64,000 bases of DNA. Source: Paulinella micropora. Lineage: Eukaryota > Cercozoa > Imbricatea > Euglyphida. Below, one piece after another: positions 15,686 through 26,350 of this stretch. The stretch is taken from positions 1,034,603 to 1,098,602 of the forward strand of contig BJOX01000038.1 in assembly GCA_009731375.1 (NCBI GenBank), written 5' to 3'. Positions within the stretch are counted from its first letter, which is position 1. Each line of letters starts with the position of its first letter. The notes under the pieces were generated by a model. It made no database searches. It had not been told where the DNA came from and worked only from the letters and a program-made list of their open reading frames with translations. The position numbers and the translations under genes were made by a program.

Positions 15686-16845
15686 ATGGCGTATCAAGGT
15701 TCTGACTTAGTAAAAATGAGGCTAGACCCTCCAAAGTTCAATCATGGAAAAGAATTGGAGCTGTTTGAATACACCTTTACATCAGTTATAGGTGTCACAC
15801 ACCCAGAAATCCTTTCCATAATTCCGGGCTTTGAGACTCATCCCTTTAAGTTAGCCAAACCTATACAACTACCTGCACGACCTGATTCCCCTTCAGATGC
15901 ACCCTTCAAATCACCTACAAAGGAAGAGGAAGACGAAGAGGACGAAGAGGAGACACTAGTAGTAAACGTAGAGGAGAAAGACAAGGGAAAGAAAGAAGAG
16001 GGTCAAGAAACTGCAAGTGCAAAAACTGCCTCTGCCCCCGCCACTGCTGTACCTACGGATCAAAAATCCAAAATACCAGTGTTGACGAGGGGAAGCAAAC
16101 CGTCACCGCTGTTTGCATTACAATTGGGAGCCAGATATTACATGAAAGAGAAAGAAGCTAAGCTAAACAGATTGCTCTATGCCTTTCTACTTCAATCATG
16201 TGCTCACGATAGGAAGGTGATGATTATAATGAGGCAGGGGGATACGGACGGTGTAAAGTGTTTCCTCGCCCTCAAAAACATTATGGAGGTCTTGACCTCA
16301 TAAGGTTTGAAGAGGACCATGAAAAGCTATACCACTCGTACCCTAAGAAGGTTAGTGAGGTGAGTAGCTGGCTAGCTGACTATCTCACGACTATCAAAAC
16401 ACAAGAAAAGACGATGGGGGTGATACCAGAGATGATGAAGACAGGCATGATCATGAAGAAATTAAAACACCTACCGGTCTATCAAGCCTACTATCGTAAC
16501 ACTTGGTGTCCTCTCTTACCTACTCAAAGGCCTAAGCTGCCTGAATTCATCAAGGTAGTAGAGCAGTTAGCTCAGAGCAACGCATCAGAAACTAGAATGC
16601 GTAAACTCTATGGATCTGGTAGCTCTAAGAGCGACCCTATCACTATCAACACAGTAGCAGGAATAGCTCTGGGCAAGAAGAAGAGCAAGTCATCACAGGC
16701 TTATGGTGAGGGGGAGGACAGCATTTGTTGGAACTGTCTGTCCCCTGACCATAAGATTGCTTTCTGTCTAGTCAGGTGTCAACTCAAGGACTGTCCCAAG
16801 GACGGACATGGTCCCCTTGAAATGCCCCATAAGAAGGAGAACTAG
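15686..16845 (+). pseudogene. gag: Gag of the outer Copia element, one frameshift
   Basis: Gag forms the virus-like particle of LTR elements. The first plausible start is the ATG at 15686 (MAYQGSDLVKMRLDPPKFNH). The frame runs to 16303 and continues in another frame from about 16270 to 16845, so there is one shift near 16280. An acidic, E-rich stretch (15920-16010) interrupts the N-terminal part. A CCHC zinc knuckle, CWNCLSPDHKIAFC, lies at 16726-16767. Charged Lys/Glu-rich coding continues beyond (16808-17077 in another frame), possibly the Gag tail after a further shift. Confidence 0.7.
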
Positions 16846-17365
16846 GGTCTCTGAGAAGTTGCGTGGGAAGGAGAAGGGAGAGGACAGTCAGCGTGAGAAG
16901 ACAGACAGACGCAAGAAGAAAGAAGAAGAAGGAGCAAAGAAGAAGAAGAAGGAAGGCAGCAGAGGAGAGGGACGAAAGCTGAAAGCAGCAGACTTCATCA
17001 AAAAGAAGAAGATGATAAGCTTAAACGCTGAGTCATCTGACTCCTCTAACTCACTCTCTCACTCTGAAAGTGAATAAGAAGATGAACCCCGAACTAACCA
17101 ATCTCCTTCTGAGTCTGAAGAAGAATCAGAAGTGGATGGTGAGTTGGGGATTCACCACATGGCCATTATGATGATGGGGAGAGTAAGAGAAGATGATAGT
17201 GGTATTATGTCGAGGAAGATGACACCCCACTCTCAACTAACACCCTAGAAGATGACAGTGGTATGAGCATCGAGGAAGACAACCCCCCACCTTCAAACAA
17301 CACCCCCAAGCCATTTTTATCTCACGCACCTAAGCCACCTGGCGCAAGAAGTAGGGGGGGAGGAG

Positions 17366-18002
17366 GTGTTGAGGGTGGTGTGCGTAGAGGAGAGCAGAAA
17401 GGACATGCATCATCTACACAAAACGACTCCACACACACTCGCCCCACTATTCCACCCCTTCACGAGTCTCGATAAGTTTTTGACCACCCTTGATATGGCT
17501 GGCGACCCAACTCCCCTAAACCAAATCATACCTTTGGAAGGGAAATGGGCCCTCAGACGTACAAGGGTAGGGTACGTAAAATTACTCGTGAAAAAATACA
17601 ACCCAGTCACGTTACGAGAGGTAGGTGGCCCACCCCTCAACCTCCACGGTAGACCAGTACGTACAGTCGACTGTCATGTCACAAACAGTAAGCAGTGTGA
17701 GGCGACAGTGCCAGATACAGGAGTTAGGTGTTCGTGGAGACTGGGAGCGGCGAGAAAGGGGGTGCAGGGTGGGAAGTGTGCTGCTAGACTGATAAACCAT
17801 GACTTTTGCTCGCTTAATGTTGATCAAGAAAGGAAGAGAGGGGAGATATTGAGCAAGTACAGGGAAAAACTGAACCTAGGGTTGCTTCCCCCCCATGATG
17901 CTATGTATTACGAACCCGCCACTTTGTTTACACACATCACCTTATGGAAAGAAAGCATCAACCCTGCTCAACCCAACAACGAAACTACATCTCTTCGCAC
18001 AC

Positions 18003-18045
<43 letters not shown>

Positions 18046-18490
18046 ATCCATAGAGGGAGTGAGAGAAATAGGGGAAGGAGTAGGGGGAGTAGGAGCAGGG
18101 GGAGTTGGAGTAAGAGTAGGAGAAGTAGGAGTAGGGGGAGTAGGAGTAGGAGCAGGGGGAGCAGTAGAGGGTAGATTGTCTGTACCTAGTTTGTCTGTAC
18201 CAACTTTGACCCACACTTCGTCTTCCCAACCTACCACTGCACTATCTAATACATCCTCATCACCTTTATTTGGACCCCCTGAGGTCATGGAAGAAGGAGA
18301 GCCAGGTAGAGCTGAGGATAGTATCGTTTGGGTAAGGGACGGAAAACGAGTGTTAAAAGGTGGAGGACTACCCCCCATTGAAGAAATACAACGTTTAGTT
18401 ACTGCTCTCAATCAGGGGCTTAAGAGTAGAACAGTGACAGACGGGTTGATTACGAGCCAGGAGGGGGAATATGATGAATTCTATACATAA
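17366..18490 (+). CDS. Unassigned ORF of the outer element with a Cys/His cluster
   Basis: A 374-codon open frame has three parts. The N-terminal third is basic. Residues about 105-160 carry a Cys/His cluster (VDCHVTNSKQCEA ... GVRCSW ... GKCAARLINHDFC) that could bind zinc. The C-terminal third is low complexity, from an ACT array (18003-18047) and GGAGTA-like repeats (18080-18170). It sits between Gag and protease, where Copia elements normally have no separate gene. The true start is unknown; the first in-frame ATG is used. It could be an extended Gag C-terminus or a captured domain. Confidence 0.45.
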
Positions 18491-18502
18491 TTATATTACG
18501 CC

Positions 18503-19216
18503 ATGCACGATTGCGTCCTTACCCTTGCTACCAAACACAACAACCCGTTTGCACGAGGCATCGTTTCTTTTTTCCCTTACATGGTAAAGGAGGTAGAGGA
18601 TCTCGAGGATGTGTTGGGTGGAATGACACCTCCAGAAGAAGACGAACCCCAAAGCCCATCAGACACAGACACCACCACTTCATTCCCCGAACAAGACAAA
18701 CCACACTCTGAATGCTCTATCATGTTGATGGACAATAACTCTGACCATAGAACTGACAGCAGCAATATAGTGTGGGTAGACGATAGTGGCGCAAGCGAAA
18801 CACAGTCCCCAGATAGCTCTACGTTTGTCAGTCTTAAGAGGGCTCCACAGAAATTCCGCATAGCAAAAGGAAGCATTAGAACCGAGTACAAAGGGAAAGT
18901 TTTCATGAACCTGTCGGGAGCCCATGGTGAAGAAGTCAATGTCCTTGATGCCCACACTACCTACAACCCGCACCTAAAATACGGGTTAGTGGCTACTTCA
19001 GCATGGGTTCGTAAGGGTTTTGCCGTCATACAACAAAACAATCAAGTGATAGTGCTCAGGAAGCCCATTCTTATTACGGAAGACCAAATCGTGGCTAGAG
19101 GTAGAGCACTCCCAAACCACTTGACGGTGTTTGATGCCCCGGGCACCCCACCTCTCAATCCTAACGAGTGGTACGAGCCCACCGGCCTCTCCTACTATGC
19201 CCTCCGTCACAAGTGA
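18503..19216 (+). CDS. pro: Retropepsin-type protease region of the outer element
   Basis: The frame contains WVDDSGASETQS, the aspartic protease signature of Copia polyproteins (GAT AGT GGC GCA AGC at 18782-18796), followed by FVSLKRAPQKFRIAKGS and hydrophobic strands as in the family. The protease would cut Gag-Pol inside the particle. The frame stops at 19214-19216, directly before a duplicated 24-base GTCACAAGTGAGACCCCC unit (about 19207-19252). No pre-integrase zinc finger or integrase follows; viral sequence begins about 100 bases later. Confidence 0.65.
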   Translation: MHDCVLTLATKHNNPFARGIVSFFPYMVKEVEDLEDVLGGMTPPEEDEPQSPSDTDTTTSFPEQDKPHSECSIMLMDNNSDHRTDSSNIVWVDDSGASETQSPDSSTFVSLKRAPQKFRIAKGSIRTEYKGKVFMNLSGAHGEEVNVLDAHTTYNPHLKYGLVATSAWVRKGFAVIQQNNQVIVLRKPILITEDQIVARGRALPNHLTVFDAPGTPPLNPNEWYEPTGLSYYALRHK

Positions 19217-19316
19217 GACCCCCGAGCCCGTCACAAGTGAGACCCCCGAGCCCGACGATGATGACAGTGTCACGTCGGACTCGGGGGGACAAGCTTGACA
19301 ACCCAAGAAGATAATT

Positions 19317-19365
19317 ACCCTTTTCTTAGGGTCATTTTCAAGAAAATACCCTCCAAGAAAAGGGT
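19317..19365. repeat. 49-base near-perfect palindrome at the left edge of PLV block B
   Basis: The arms 19317-19332 (ACCCTTTTCTTAGGGT) and 19348-19365 (ACCCTCCAAGAAAAGGGT) pair. The spacer is itself a small palindrome (ATTTTC-AA-GAAAAT). It lies exactly at the change from retroelement to viral sequence and could be the viral terminus or its hairpin form. Confidence 0.7.
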
Positions 19366-19460
19366 CTTTCAGTCCAAATCACCAAAAATCACCAACTAAC
19401 GAAATAATAGAGAAATCAAGAGGAAATCAAGAAAGGAGATAAGCGAAAAGAAAGAAGGAA

Positions 19461-19488
19461 ATTAATTATTTTACATTTATAAAAATAT
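19461..19488 (+). promoter_or_regulatory. Putative PLV promoter motif, copy 1
   Basis: A 28-base AT-rich motif (starting ATTAATTATTTTACATTT) ends 19 bases before the ATG at 19508. It is identical to 19780-19807, which stands in the same relation to the next gene. A shorter ATTAATTAATTATTTT form precedes PolB at about 20140. Confidence 0.6.
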
Positions 19489-19507
19489 TATTACATAGTT
19501 ATAAAAG

Positions 19508-19780
19508 ATGGCGACGACATTACAACAGCAAGCAAATAAAGAAATGAAGGAAGCATACAACAAGCATTTTCCAGAAGCAAATGCTGATGACCTTTCTTTT
19601 AGAAATTTCACGAGAGAGCAAATGATTGATAGATATAGAAAAGCACACGAGTTCTGGGATAAGCAAGCATATGAAATAATAAATGGAGGAAAGAATACGA
19701 TGAAGGAACTATACAAAATGAAAATTTGTATCCAAGCAAAAGAACAACTAAATATGAGAATGACTATACATAATATATAA
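19508..19780 (+). CDS. Small PLV protein, unknown
   Basis: An intact 90-codon frame (MATTLQQQANKEMKEAYNK...) is predicted to be helical, charged and soluble, without Cys or a membrane segment. It follows a copy of the putative viral promoter by 19 bases and ends at the first base of the next copy. Family not recognised. Confidence 0.5.
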   Translation: MATTLQQQANKEMKEAYNKHFPEANADDLSFRNFTREQMIDRYRKAHEFWDKQAYEIINGGKNTMKELYKMKICIQAKEQLNMRMTIHNI

Positions 19781-19807
19781 TTAATTATTTTACATTTATA
19801 AAAATAT
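19780..19807 (+). promoter_or_regulatory. Putative PLV promoter motif, copy 2
   Basis: Identical over 28 bases to 19461-19488. It begins at the last base of the stop codon of the upstream ORF and ends 22 bases before the ATG at 19830. Confidence 0.6.
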
Positions 19808-19829
19808 ATAAACTATAATATAATAGAAG

Positions 19830-20036
19830 ATGCCAAGACCAAAACTATACGAAGGAGAAGCAAGACGAAAGAGAAATAACGAGAAAGCTCTCGCATACTA
19901 CTACCGCCACCAAGAAAGGTTGAAGGAGGAAAGAAAAGAAAAAGCATTAAAGCAAAAGCAAGAACTCAAAAGCATAGAGGAATACAAAAAGAAGATACAA
20001 GAGTTGGAAGATAGACTGAGTAAAATACAGCTCTAG
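19830..20036 (+). CDS. Small basic coiled-coil PLV protein
   Basis: An intact 68-codon frame starts MPRPKLYEGEARRKRNNEKA and continues as a Lys/Glu-rich heptad-like helix to the end (EEYKKKIQELEDRLSKIQL). A basic head plus coiled coil suggests a dimeric nucleic-acid-binding or virion-core protein, but this is inference only. A promoter-like motif precedes it. Confidence 0.5.
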   Translation: MPRPKLYEGEARRKRNNEKALAYYYRHQERLKEERKEKALKQKQELKSIEEYKKKIQELEDRLSKIQL

Positions 20037-20193
20037 CTATCGCCGTAGGAGATAACAGTTTAAGTTCTAATAATTTTTTATTCTGGTAAAAGTATTTTTC
20101 ATCTAAACAAATAGCTCCCATATAATAACGGTAAAAACATTAATTAATTATTTTTGGAAAAAGTATCTTACCTTATATATACATAACTGTAAA

Positions 20194-23100
20194 ATGTCAA
20201 AACCACCACTACCACCAAGACCAAACAAGCAATATGTTCAACTTCTTCAAGCTAAGGCTAAGCTTAGAAAGGTTGAAACGAAAGATAAAAGAAACCGCCA
20301 AGACCTTTTATCTAACATCCGTAGTAATAAGAGGGCAAATCTGCGCGAGGCTAAAACTAGGGAAGCGAAGAGACGAGAGTTTAGAGCAAACGAGTACGAA
20401 GTTAGGAGGGATAATATTCTGAACTCTCTCACATTCAAATTTAGGGAGCTAAATATAAGCTTCTATGATACAGACACCTTGAAAGAAAAGGTATTGATAC
20501 CCGCTATAAGATATGCTAAAAGGGAAGAGATGACCAACAATGCGGATATCAATATATCTATAACATACTCCACCGCTCCTGCTAATGAGAGATACGACCA
20601 CTATTTAAAAAAGAAAAGTTTTAATTCATTTCAACTCCGCCAATACGTATCAGTATTTATGGATGCTCTGAACGAGTTCAACATAAACAACATTGAAGCG
20701 AGCGAGAATGGATATGAAAGAAACATACGATATGTGGAAATAACCATAGTTCAAGAAAACGGCGGAGGATGCTATGAGGGAAAAACTGAAAAAAGGGAGA
20801 AAGTTGAAAAAGCCAGAAAGATATCTCCGCCAAGCAAAAATAACAACTGCTTATTCTTCTTATGTAAGGATATTCTAAATATTCACCCTATGAATAAGAA
20901 CCGCTGTGATATCGTCCGAGCCGAATTCAACCTCCCACCAAACTCACCCATACCATTTTCAATAGCGGTTGAAATATTGAAAAAATATGTTAAGGAAGGG
21001 AAAACATATGAAATAACTGACCATATTATGAAGCAGACATTCAGCACAAACGAAGAAGGACAAGAACCTGACAAACTAATCTTTTTGGAGAATAACCATT
21101 ATTATGGATTAGTTAAGCAGTTTAAGAAGCGATGCGAAGACTGCTTGCGATTATATTTGAACAAACATAAATGTAATCTTAACAGGAAAAAATATGCTGA
21201 TATTAGATTGAAGAAGAATGGTAAAAGACACTTAATAACTAAGTTCCACACGGAAGAACAAATAAATAACGACCAAGTCCTTCATTACGATTTGGAATCA
21301 TTTAGAAATACAAACATCGCTGTCGGCTACGATATCCACGACTGCTACATAGTCGGATATACTCAGGGCACTGAGGGTTTTAAATACATAGCTGGCAAAG
21401 ATTGTATACGTCAATTCGTAGACGAACTAATAAAACGAGGCAACCTTATAAAAGCAGGGTGGGTGCCGAAAGGTAAAAATGACAAACCGCCCGTTCTATA
21501 TGTTAATGGTTTTAACGGAGCGAACTTTGACCACTACTTCATACACCAAGAATTAATTAAAAGGGGTATTAAGATTAAGTCGTCAAAAATTAACAACGGC
21601 TCTATTATCTGCTTAGAGTTTGAAAATGTTAAGATGTGGGATATGTGTAAGCATACCCAAGGAAGTCTTAAAGCAAATCTTGAAAGTATGGGGTGCGAAA
21701 TCCTCAAAGGCGACTTTGACCACGACAGGGCGAAGAGATGGGAGGATATGGACGATAAGACTAGGCAGGACTGTTTGGCTTATCTTAAAAACGATGTTAT
21801 GGGTTTGAAGGAATTATATGATAAGTTAAACACGACGATATTTACAGCTCACAAAGTAAATCTAACTTCATACATTTCAACTTCAAGTCTCGCTTTTAAC
21901 ATATGGAAAAAAAATGTAGACTGTAATGAGACTTCCAACGGTGGAGCAGGAAAGAGCATTTAGAAAAGCCATTATCGGCGGAAGGACTTACCCGTCTAAG
22001 AGGCGGTTCATTTCAGCTCAGTATGAACGATACCTACAAAAACAGATTACCTTTGACGAAATAATTGACTACCTCGTAGATGCGGATGTCGTATCTTTAT
22101 ATCCAACCGCGATGTTGTTAGCTTTTATGGTTGGCGATATACTGGAAACAATCGGTCCATTTGACCCGCGAAACCTTCAAATCTGTATTTACAACCTCGA
22201 CTACGTCTCACCCAAAAACATATTACATTCGCGAATCGGACAGAGAGATAGAATGGGCTCTCTTAAATGGCGACTAGAAGATATGAAGGACCAATGGCTG
22301 ACGAGTGTAGATATTGAGGATATGGTAGCCGAAGGATACGAAGTCCGCATTCATAAAGGATACTACACTGTTAAATCTGAATGTGTCTTCGCCAAATACA
22401 TAGATGATATGTTTAAGGCGAAGGAAAATGCGGGGAAAGGTAGCCCGAAATGTCTGCTCGCCAAGGTGTTTATGAATAGTCTATACGGTAAGATGATACA
22501 GAGGCCGATACCTTCAATAACGACATATATACAAACTAACGAAGATTACTGGAAATTCTGGAATAGTAATCAAATAACTGACATTGTTAAATTTACAGAT
22601 AAAGAAGGAAAAGATTTATGGCACATATCGGGCTTACCTCGCAATCCAATCTTATTAGAGAGTAGCATAACAAAGCCTTCACACTACGGGGCATTCATAC
22701 TAGCATATACTATTAGCAGACGAATTATGTTCAACTATATCAAGGAAGCCAACCCGAACAGAAGCATTGAAGATGATTTCTACTACACCGACACAGACAG
22801 CTTACAAATCCACGCGAGATGTGCTAGATATATCAAGAATATGGGTAATAAGAAATTTGGCGGTATTGGAGATGATTTAGGCGACGGATGTAAGATTATA
22901 AAAGGTGTGTGGATAGCACCAACACTATATATGTTAGAATTTACGACGAAGGATGCCTTGACGGAAGGAATGACCAAGAATGACTTAAAGCATATTTCAA
23001 AAGGAGTTAAAATAGTGTCTGAAAATGGGGTTAAAAGGTATTTCCATTTTAGGGGTAAAGGCTTAGATGCTAATCAGCTAAACTATGCTACATTTGATAA

Positions 23101-23311
23101 GATGGACAAAGGCGGGTCGGTTGAAAATGTAAAGGATTTCCAAATGAAAAAAATACACATTGATAGAAACAGCAAACAACAACATGTCCCACATTTTAGC
23201 ATTTTACATATGACTAATGTTAAAAAACAAGTTAACGAGAATAAGTGGGCGGGTCGTGAGTTCATTAACGATAACGACAGCATCCATCTCGGCTTCCACA
23301 TTCGCGGTTGA
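20194..23311 (+). pseudogene. polB: Protein-primed family B DNA polymerase, one frameshift
   Basis: This is the replicative polymerase of polintons and PLVs, which uses a terminal protein as primer. The first frame (20194-21963) has a basic N-terminal region and the 3'-5' exonuclease motifs: YDLESFR (DxE type), NGFNGANFD and YLKNDVMGL. The second frame (21926-23311) has the polymerase motifs: DADVVSLYPTAML (motif A), KVFMNSLYGKM (motif B) and YTDTDSLQ (motif C). All catalytic acids are present. A single shift near 21930 separates the halves, just before motif A. The combined length, about 1,040 codons, fits the family. Start chosen at the ATG at 20194, downstream of an AT-rich promoter-like stretch. 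Confidence 0.88.
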
Positions 23312-23312
23312 A

Positions 23313-24001
23313 TTATAAATAAAAAATTTTGGCTCCTTTACCTTTGAAACTTCTAATAGTATGAATTCCTTTTTTCGGTTTGACTAACTTAGTATTTACA
23401 GCAGTCGCTCCCAGCAATGATACGGGGTCAAATGCGGTTCGGCAGTTCGTCGTTAGCTTCGCAGTCTTCGCCCTTTTACCTTTTGGATTTACTTTCACAG
23501 CTACTCGGTCAATCACTCCTTCAATGAGGTCTTTTGTGCTACTGCCTTTATTGTATGTAGTAGCCCTTACACCCGTTTGTCGGCTCAGGTCTTTCGCAAT
23601 CGTTCCTCCAAGGCTGTGCCCAGTCAGCTCTACATTATCCTTACCATATTTTTTATGACTTCATTAACCAGCTTCTGCTCTTCTTTATATCTCGGAGTTC
23701 TTTTCAATACTCCCTTTACTAATGCGACATCGGTTAATAGGTCCCTTTTGTCTACACTCCCCCTAAATGCCACAATAGCTTTGCCATCTTTTTCATATAC
23801 GGTTGATTTTTCTTTGCTGGCGACTGGTTTCCATCCGTCCGCACCTTTTCTCTCCGACGCAGACAAATAGACATCCTCTGATAACTCCGCACTACCTCCC
23901 TTTTGTTTCCTATATGCCTTACCAGCTTTTTTCAATGCCTCCTTGTAGCTTATTTTGTGTTTGACGGAGTAAGCCTTAACGAAGACAATCCACTCGCTCA
24001 T
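23313..24001 (-). pseudogene. Class 3-type lipase/phospholipase, frameshifted
   Basis: The N-terminal piece (24001-23630) starts MSEWIVFVKAYSVKHK, has the KISYKEALKKAGKAY motif seen in several viral virion proteins, and then a lipase core strand VAFRGS followed by DLLTD. In the adjacent frame, at about 23600-23630, the minus strand encodes the nucleophile elbow GHSLGG. The C-terminal piece (23516-23313) completes the fold (IDRVAVKVNPKGK). One frameshift near 23640 removes the elbow from the first frame. PLV lipases are thought to help the virion cross host membranes; that role is an inference here. Confidence 0.68.
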
Positions 24002-24191
24002 CTCGCAAAGTGTATCCTATATTAATTATTTAAATTTTTTTTCCTGCCAACTATATACACCGCCCTACTATATCCACCCTCACTAGACTGTGCGAGAAGT
24101 TCCAACAACTTTCAATTGAAAGCGAAAAAAATCCTTCTCGTTGGAAGATGTTCACAAGGTAATCCACGACGAAATAAAAGCGATTGAAGAA

Positions 24192-24344
24192 ATGAGAAAT
24201 GCTCAACCAAACTTGTTTCACTTTGGTAAATACAAGGGCAAAAAAATAGAAGACATCGCAAAGATTGACAAGCCATACATAGAATGGTTAGTTCGTCAGC
24301 CTTGGGTCCAAAATAAAGACGAATTGAAAAAGTATTTACCGTAG
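24192..24344 (+). CDS. Small protein with exonuclease X C-terminal-like fold
   Basis: The frame from the ATG at 24192 contains FHFGKYKGKKIEDIAKIDKP and then a short helix (YIEWLVRQPW). This is the small domain found at the C-terminus of exonuclease X and as free-standing viral proteins. Coding character extends upstream to about 24120 without an ATG, so the N-terminus may be lost. It overlaps the end of the next gene by 9 bases on the other strand. Confidence 0.5.
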   Translation: MRNAQPNLFHFGKYKGKKIEDIAKIDKPYIEWLVRQPWVQNKDELKKYLP

Positions 24345-24971
24345 GAGATACATTTTACCTCTAATATTGATTTCTTTTTTTATAATTCGCAGTATTGCTT
24401 TCTGTTTGTGGAAGTCATTAAACTTGGTGAAGTGCGGTTCTTTCAAAAGGTTGTCTTCAACTTCTACTTCTCTATTAACTTCAAGGTATTGTTGAAGTAT
24501 ATCTTTGAATTGTATGATGTCAAAGTGGTGGTTTACGTGGACATCAACCCGCTCATATATATCACCACTTATTTCACATATATAACGAGGTTCTACGAAT
24601 ACATCAATAGCCACAATATCAAGATATTCTTGTATTTGCGGTCTTATCGTATTCCTGCTCGCTTCTTTTATCACTCTCGCCATTTTTTTTAATTTGCTAA
24701 GCCCTATAAGGTCAACACAGCAATTCCACGAAAACGGCTTACCATTTACACGAAAGTGTTTTCTCCCAGTCGTCAAATTACTTTCAACATCAATGATGCA
24801 ATCTTTTAGACAAGGGTGATGTGTTATTAGGTCTCGCACGAAATTGCTATCTTCTGGGTTCAATCTTTCTCCATCGTTATATTTGCTTATCATTCTTCTT
24901 ATGTGGGATTTGATAGATGCTTTTGTTAGAAACCGCATACCTCCAACGATATACAACTTACGACGATACAT
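24336..24971 (-). CDS. DUF3223 / DCL-like protein
   Basis: An intact 211-codon frame. The middle contains NDGERLNPEDSNFVRDLITH followed by HPCLKDCIIDVESNL and RKHFRVNGKPFSWNCCVDLI, the pattern of the DUF3223 (DCL) domain found in plastid proteins and many viral and algal proteins. The N-terminus is basic and the C-terminus charged and helical. Function in viruses is unknown. It is one of few apparently intact genes in this block. An AT-rich promoter-like stretch lies upstream (24972-25020). Confidence 0.6.
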   Translation of the reverse strand: MYRRKLYIVGGMRFLTKASIKSHIRRMISKYNDGERLNPEDSNFVRDLITHHPCLKDCIIDVESNLTTGRKHFRVNGKPFSWNCCVDLIGLSKLKKMARVIKEASRNTIRPQIQEYLDIVAIDVFVEPRYICEISGDIYERVDVHVNHHFDIIQFKDILQQYLEVNREVEVEDNLLKEPHFTKFNDFHKQKAILRIIKKEINIRGKMYLLR

Positions 24972-25026
24972 ATGACTATATTATTATATTAGAAAAAATT
25001 ATTACAAAAATAATTATACATTCACA

Positions 25027-26278
25027 TCATTGGTCTTCTAAGAAATTAACTATAACACTCACATTTCCTCCATTATTAACAGTCGAAACAGACTTTTGTA
25101 AAAATGTTAGATTTTCACCAGGAGAAAGTTGTATGTCGTAAGTTCGCAGGTCAATAAGCTGGCTTGAAGTAGCATTAACATACAGTTTTAGAATTACGTC
25201 TGTTGTAGTGGCACCACCAAGGGCAGTCGCAGCGGTATCCTTTGATACGATTGAAGTTTTGGTATCAATATCCGCGAAGTTCTCCGCCGTAAGTGCTCCA
25301 GTCGTTTTCACAATCCGCACTATATTAACTTTGCTGTCTTCGTTTGATATGCTCACGAGAGATGGATAAACAATTGAATAATTGGTCACACCATTAAAAG
25401 TTGTTTTATTTTTTATGCTAATAATAGGACTTTCAGTGGTGCTCGCTGGCTCACTACCTTCCGCTTCGTTTGATATGCTTGAATTAATAGTGTTAGTACC
25501 CTCAATAAACATACTACAACTCGCCGTTTTCAATGTTTGATTAGCATTACCAGTTCCATAATTTCTGATACAAGCCGAAAAAGGTAGGGTTGTATTTGAA
25601 AGACTAACACCAACATTCGCATTTGCATATTTTATTGTATGAACCAGCTGAAATTCTCCACTTGATGAATTTTCTATGTAGAACATTATAGCACCAAAGC
25701 CAAGATATTGAAATTTAATCTGGAATACATTCCCTTTGGTATGATAGGCATAATTTTGGTTCCATCACAAGGGTCATCCCAGGTCGCTTGGGAATAAGTG
25801 TTGGCACCCCTCCTTTAACACTGGCAATATTCACACCAGTCGCTTTTATTTTGTAAAAATAGAAGCCATTAGTAAAATCACTTTCACCTATGCCGATATA
25901 ATTATATGAATTGTAGTCTTTCGTTTCATCAGTAGCCCATAAAGCAGTAAATCGTGTTAGAACTCCCATACCTGTTCTGTATTTAATTCTTTTTTTACTC
26001 GTCAATACAGCATTCGCGGTCGTCTTCACATCTGTTTTAAGTTCTGCCATATTAGCATTAAATGAAATGGTAGCATCAGTTTGAGCTAATGTCCATATTC
26101 GTGTATTGATAGTGTATGGGAAAATCTCTTGTAATACTGGCGTTAATTGACCGATCAATGCTTCGCCGAAAGCGATTTTCATACTATTGGTTTCAATGTG
26201 GCCATCGTAGCCGACTTTAACATTTATGAAGTCTCCGTCAGGGTCTTGTGCTATCAAATTTCGTTGATGAGTGGTCAT
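25027..26278 (-). pseudogene. PLV/giant-virus-type structural protein, one frameshift
   Basis: The N-terminal frame (26278-25715) begins MTTHQRNLIAQDPDGDFINV and contains KKRIKYRTGMGVLTRFTALW, NYIGIGESDFTNGFYF and a TGVNIAS strand. The C-terminal frame (25686-25027) contains GEFQLVHTIKYANANVGVSL and SCSMFIEGTN. From memory this order of motifs (YRxGxG..RFTALF, GIG...GFFF, LVHTIKYANAN) is one widespread protein family in PLVs and large DNA viruses, probably a virion component. The two frames overlap in coding near 25700-25790, so one shift splits a gene of about 415 codons. Confidence 0.6.
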
Positions 26279-26350
26279 TGTTCCTATATTATCAAAAAAA
26301 TAAATTAACTATCAAAAATTAATAATTACTTCTTACTTCACTGGCGGGGT

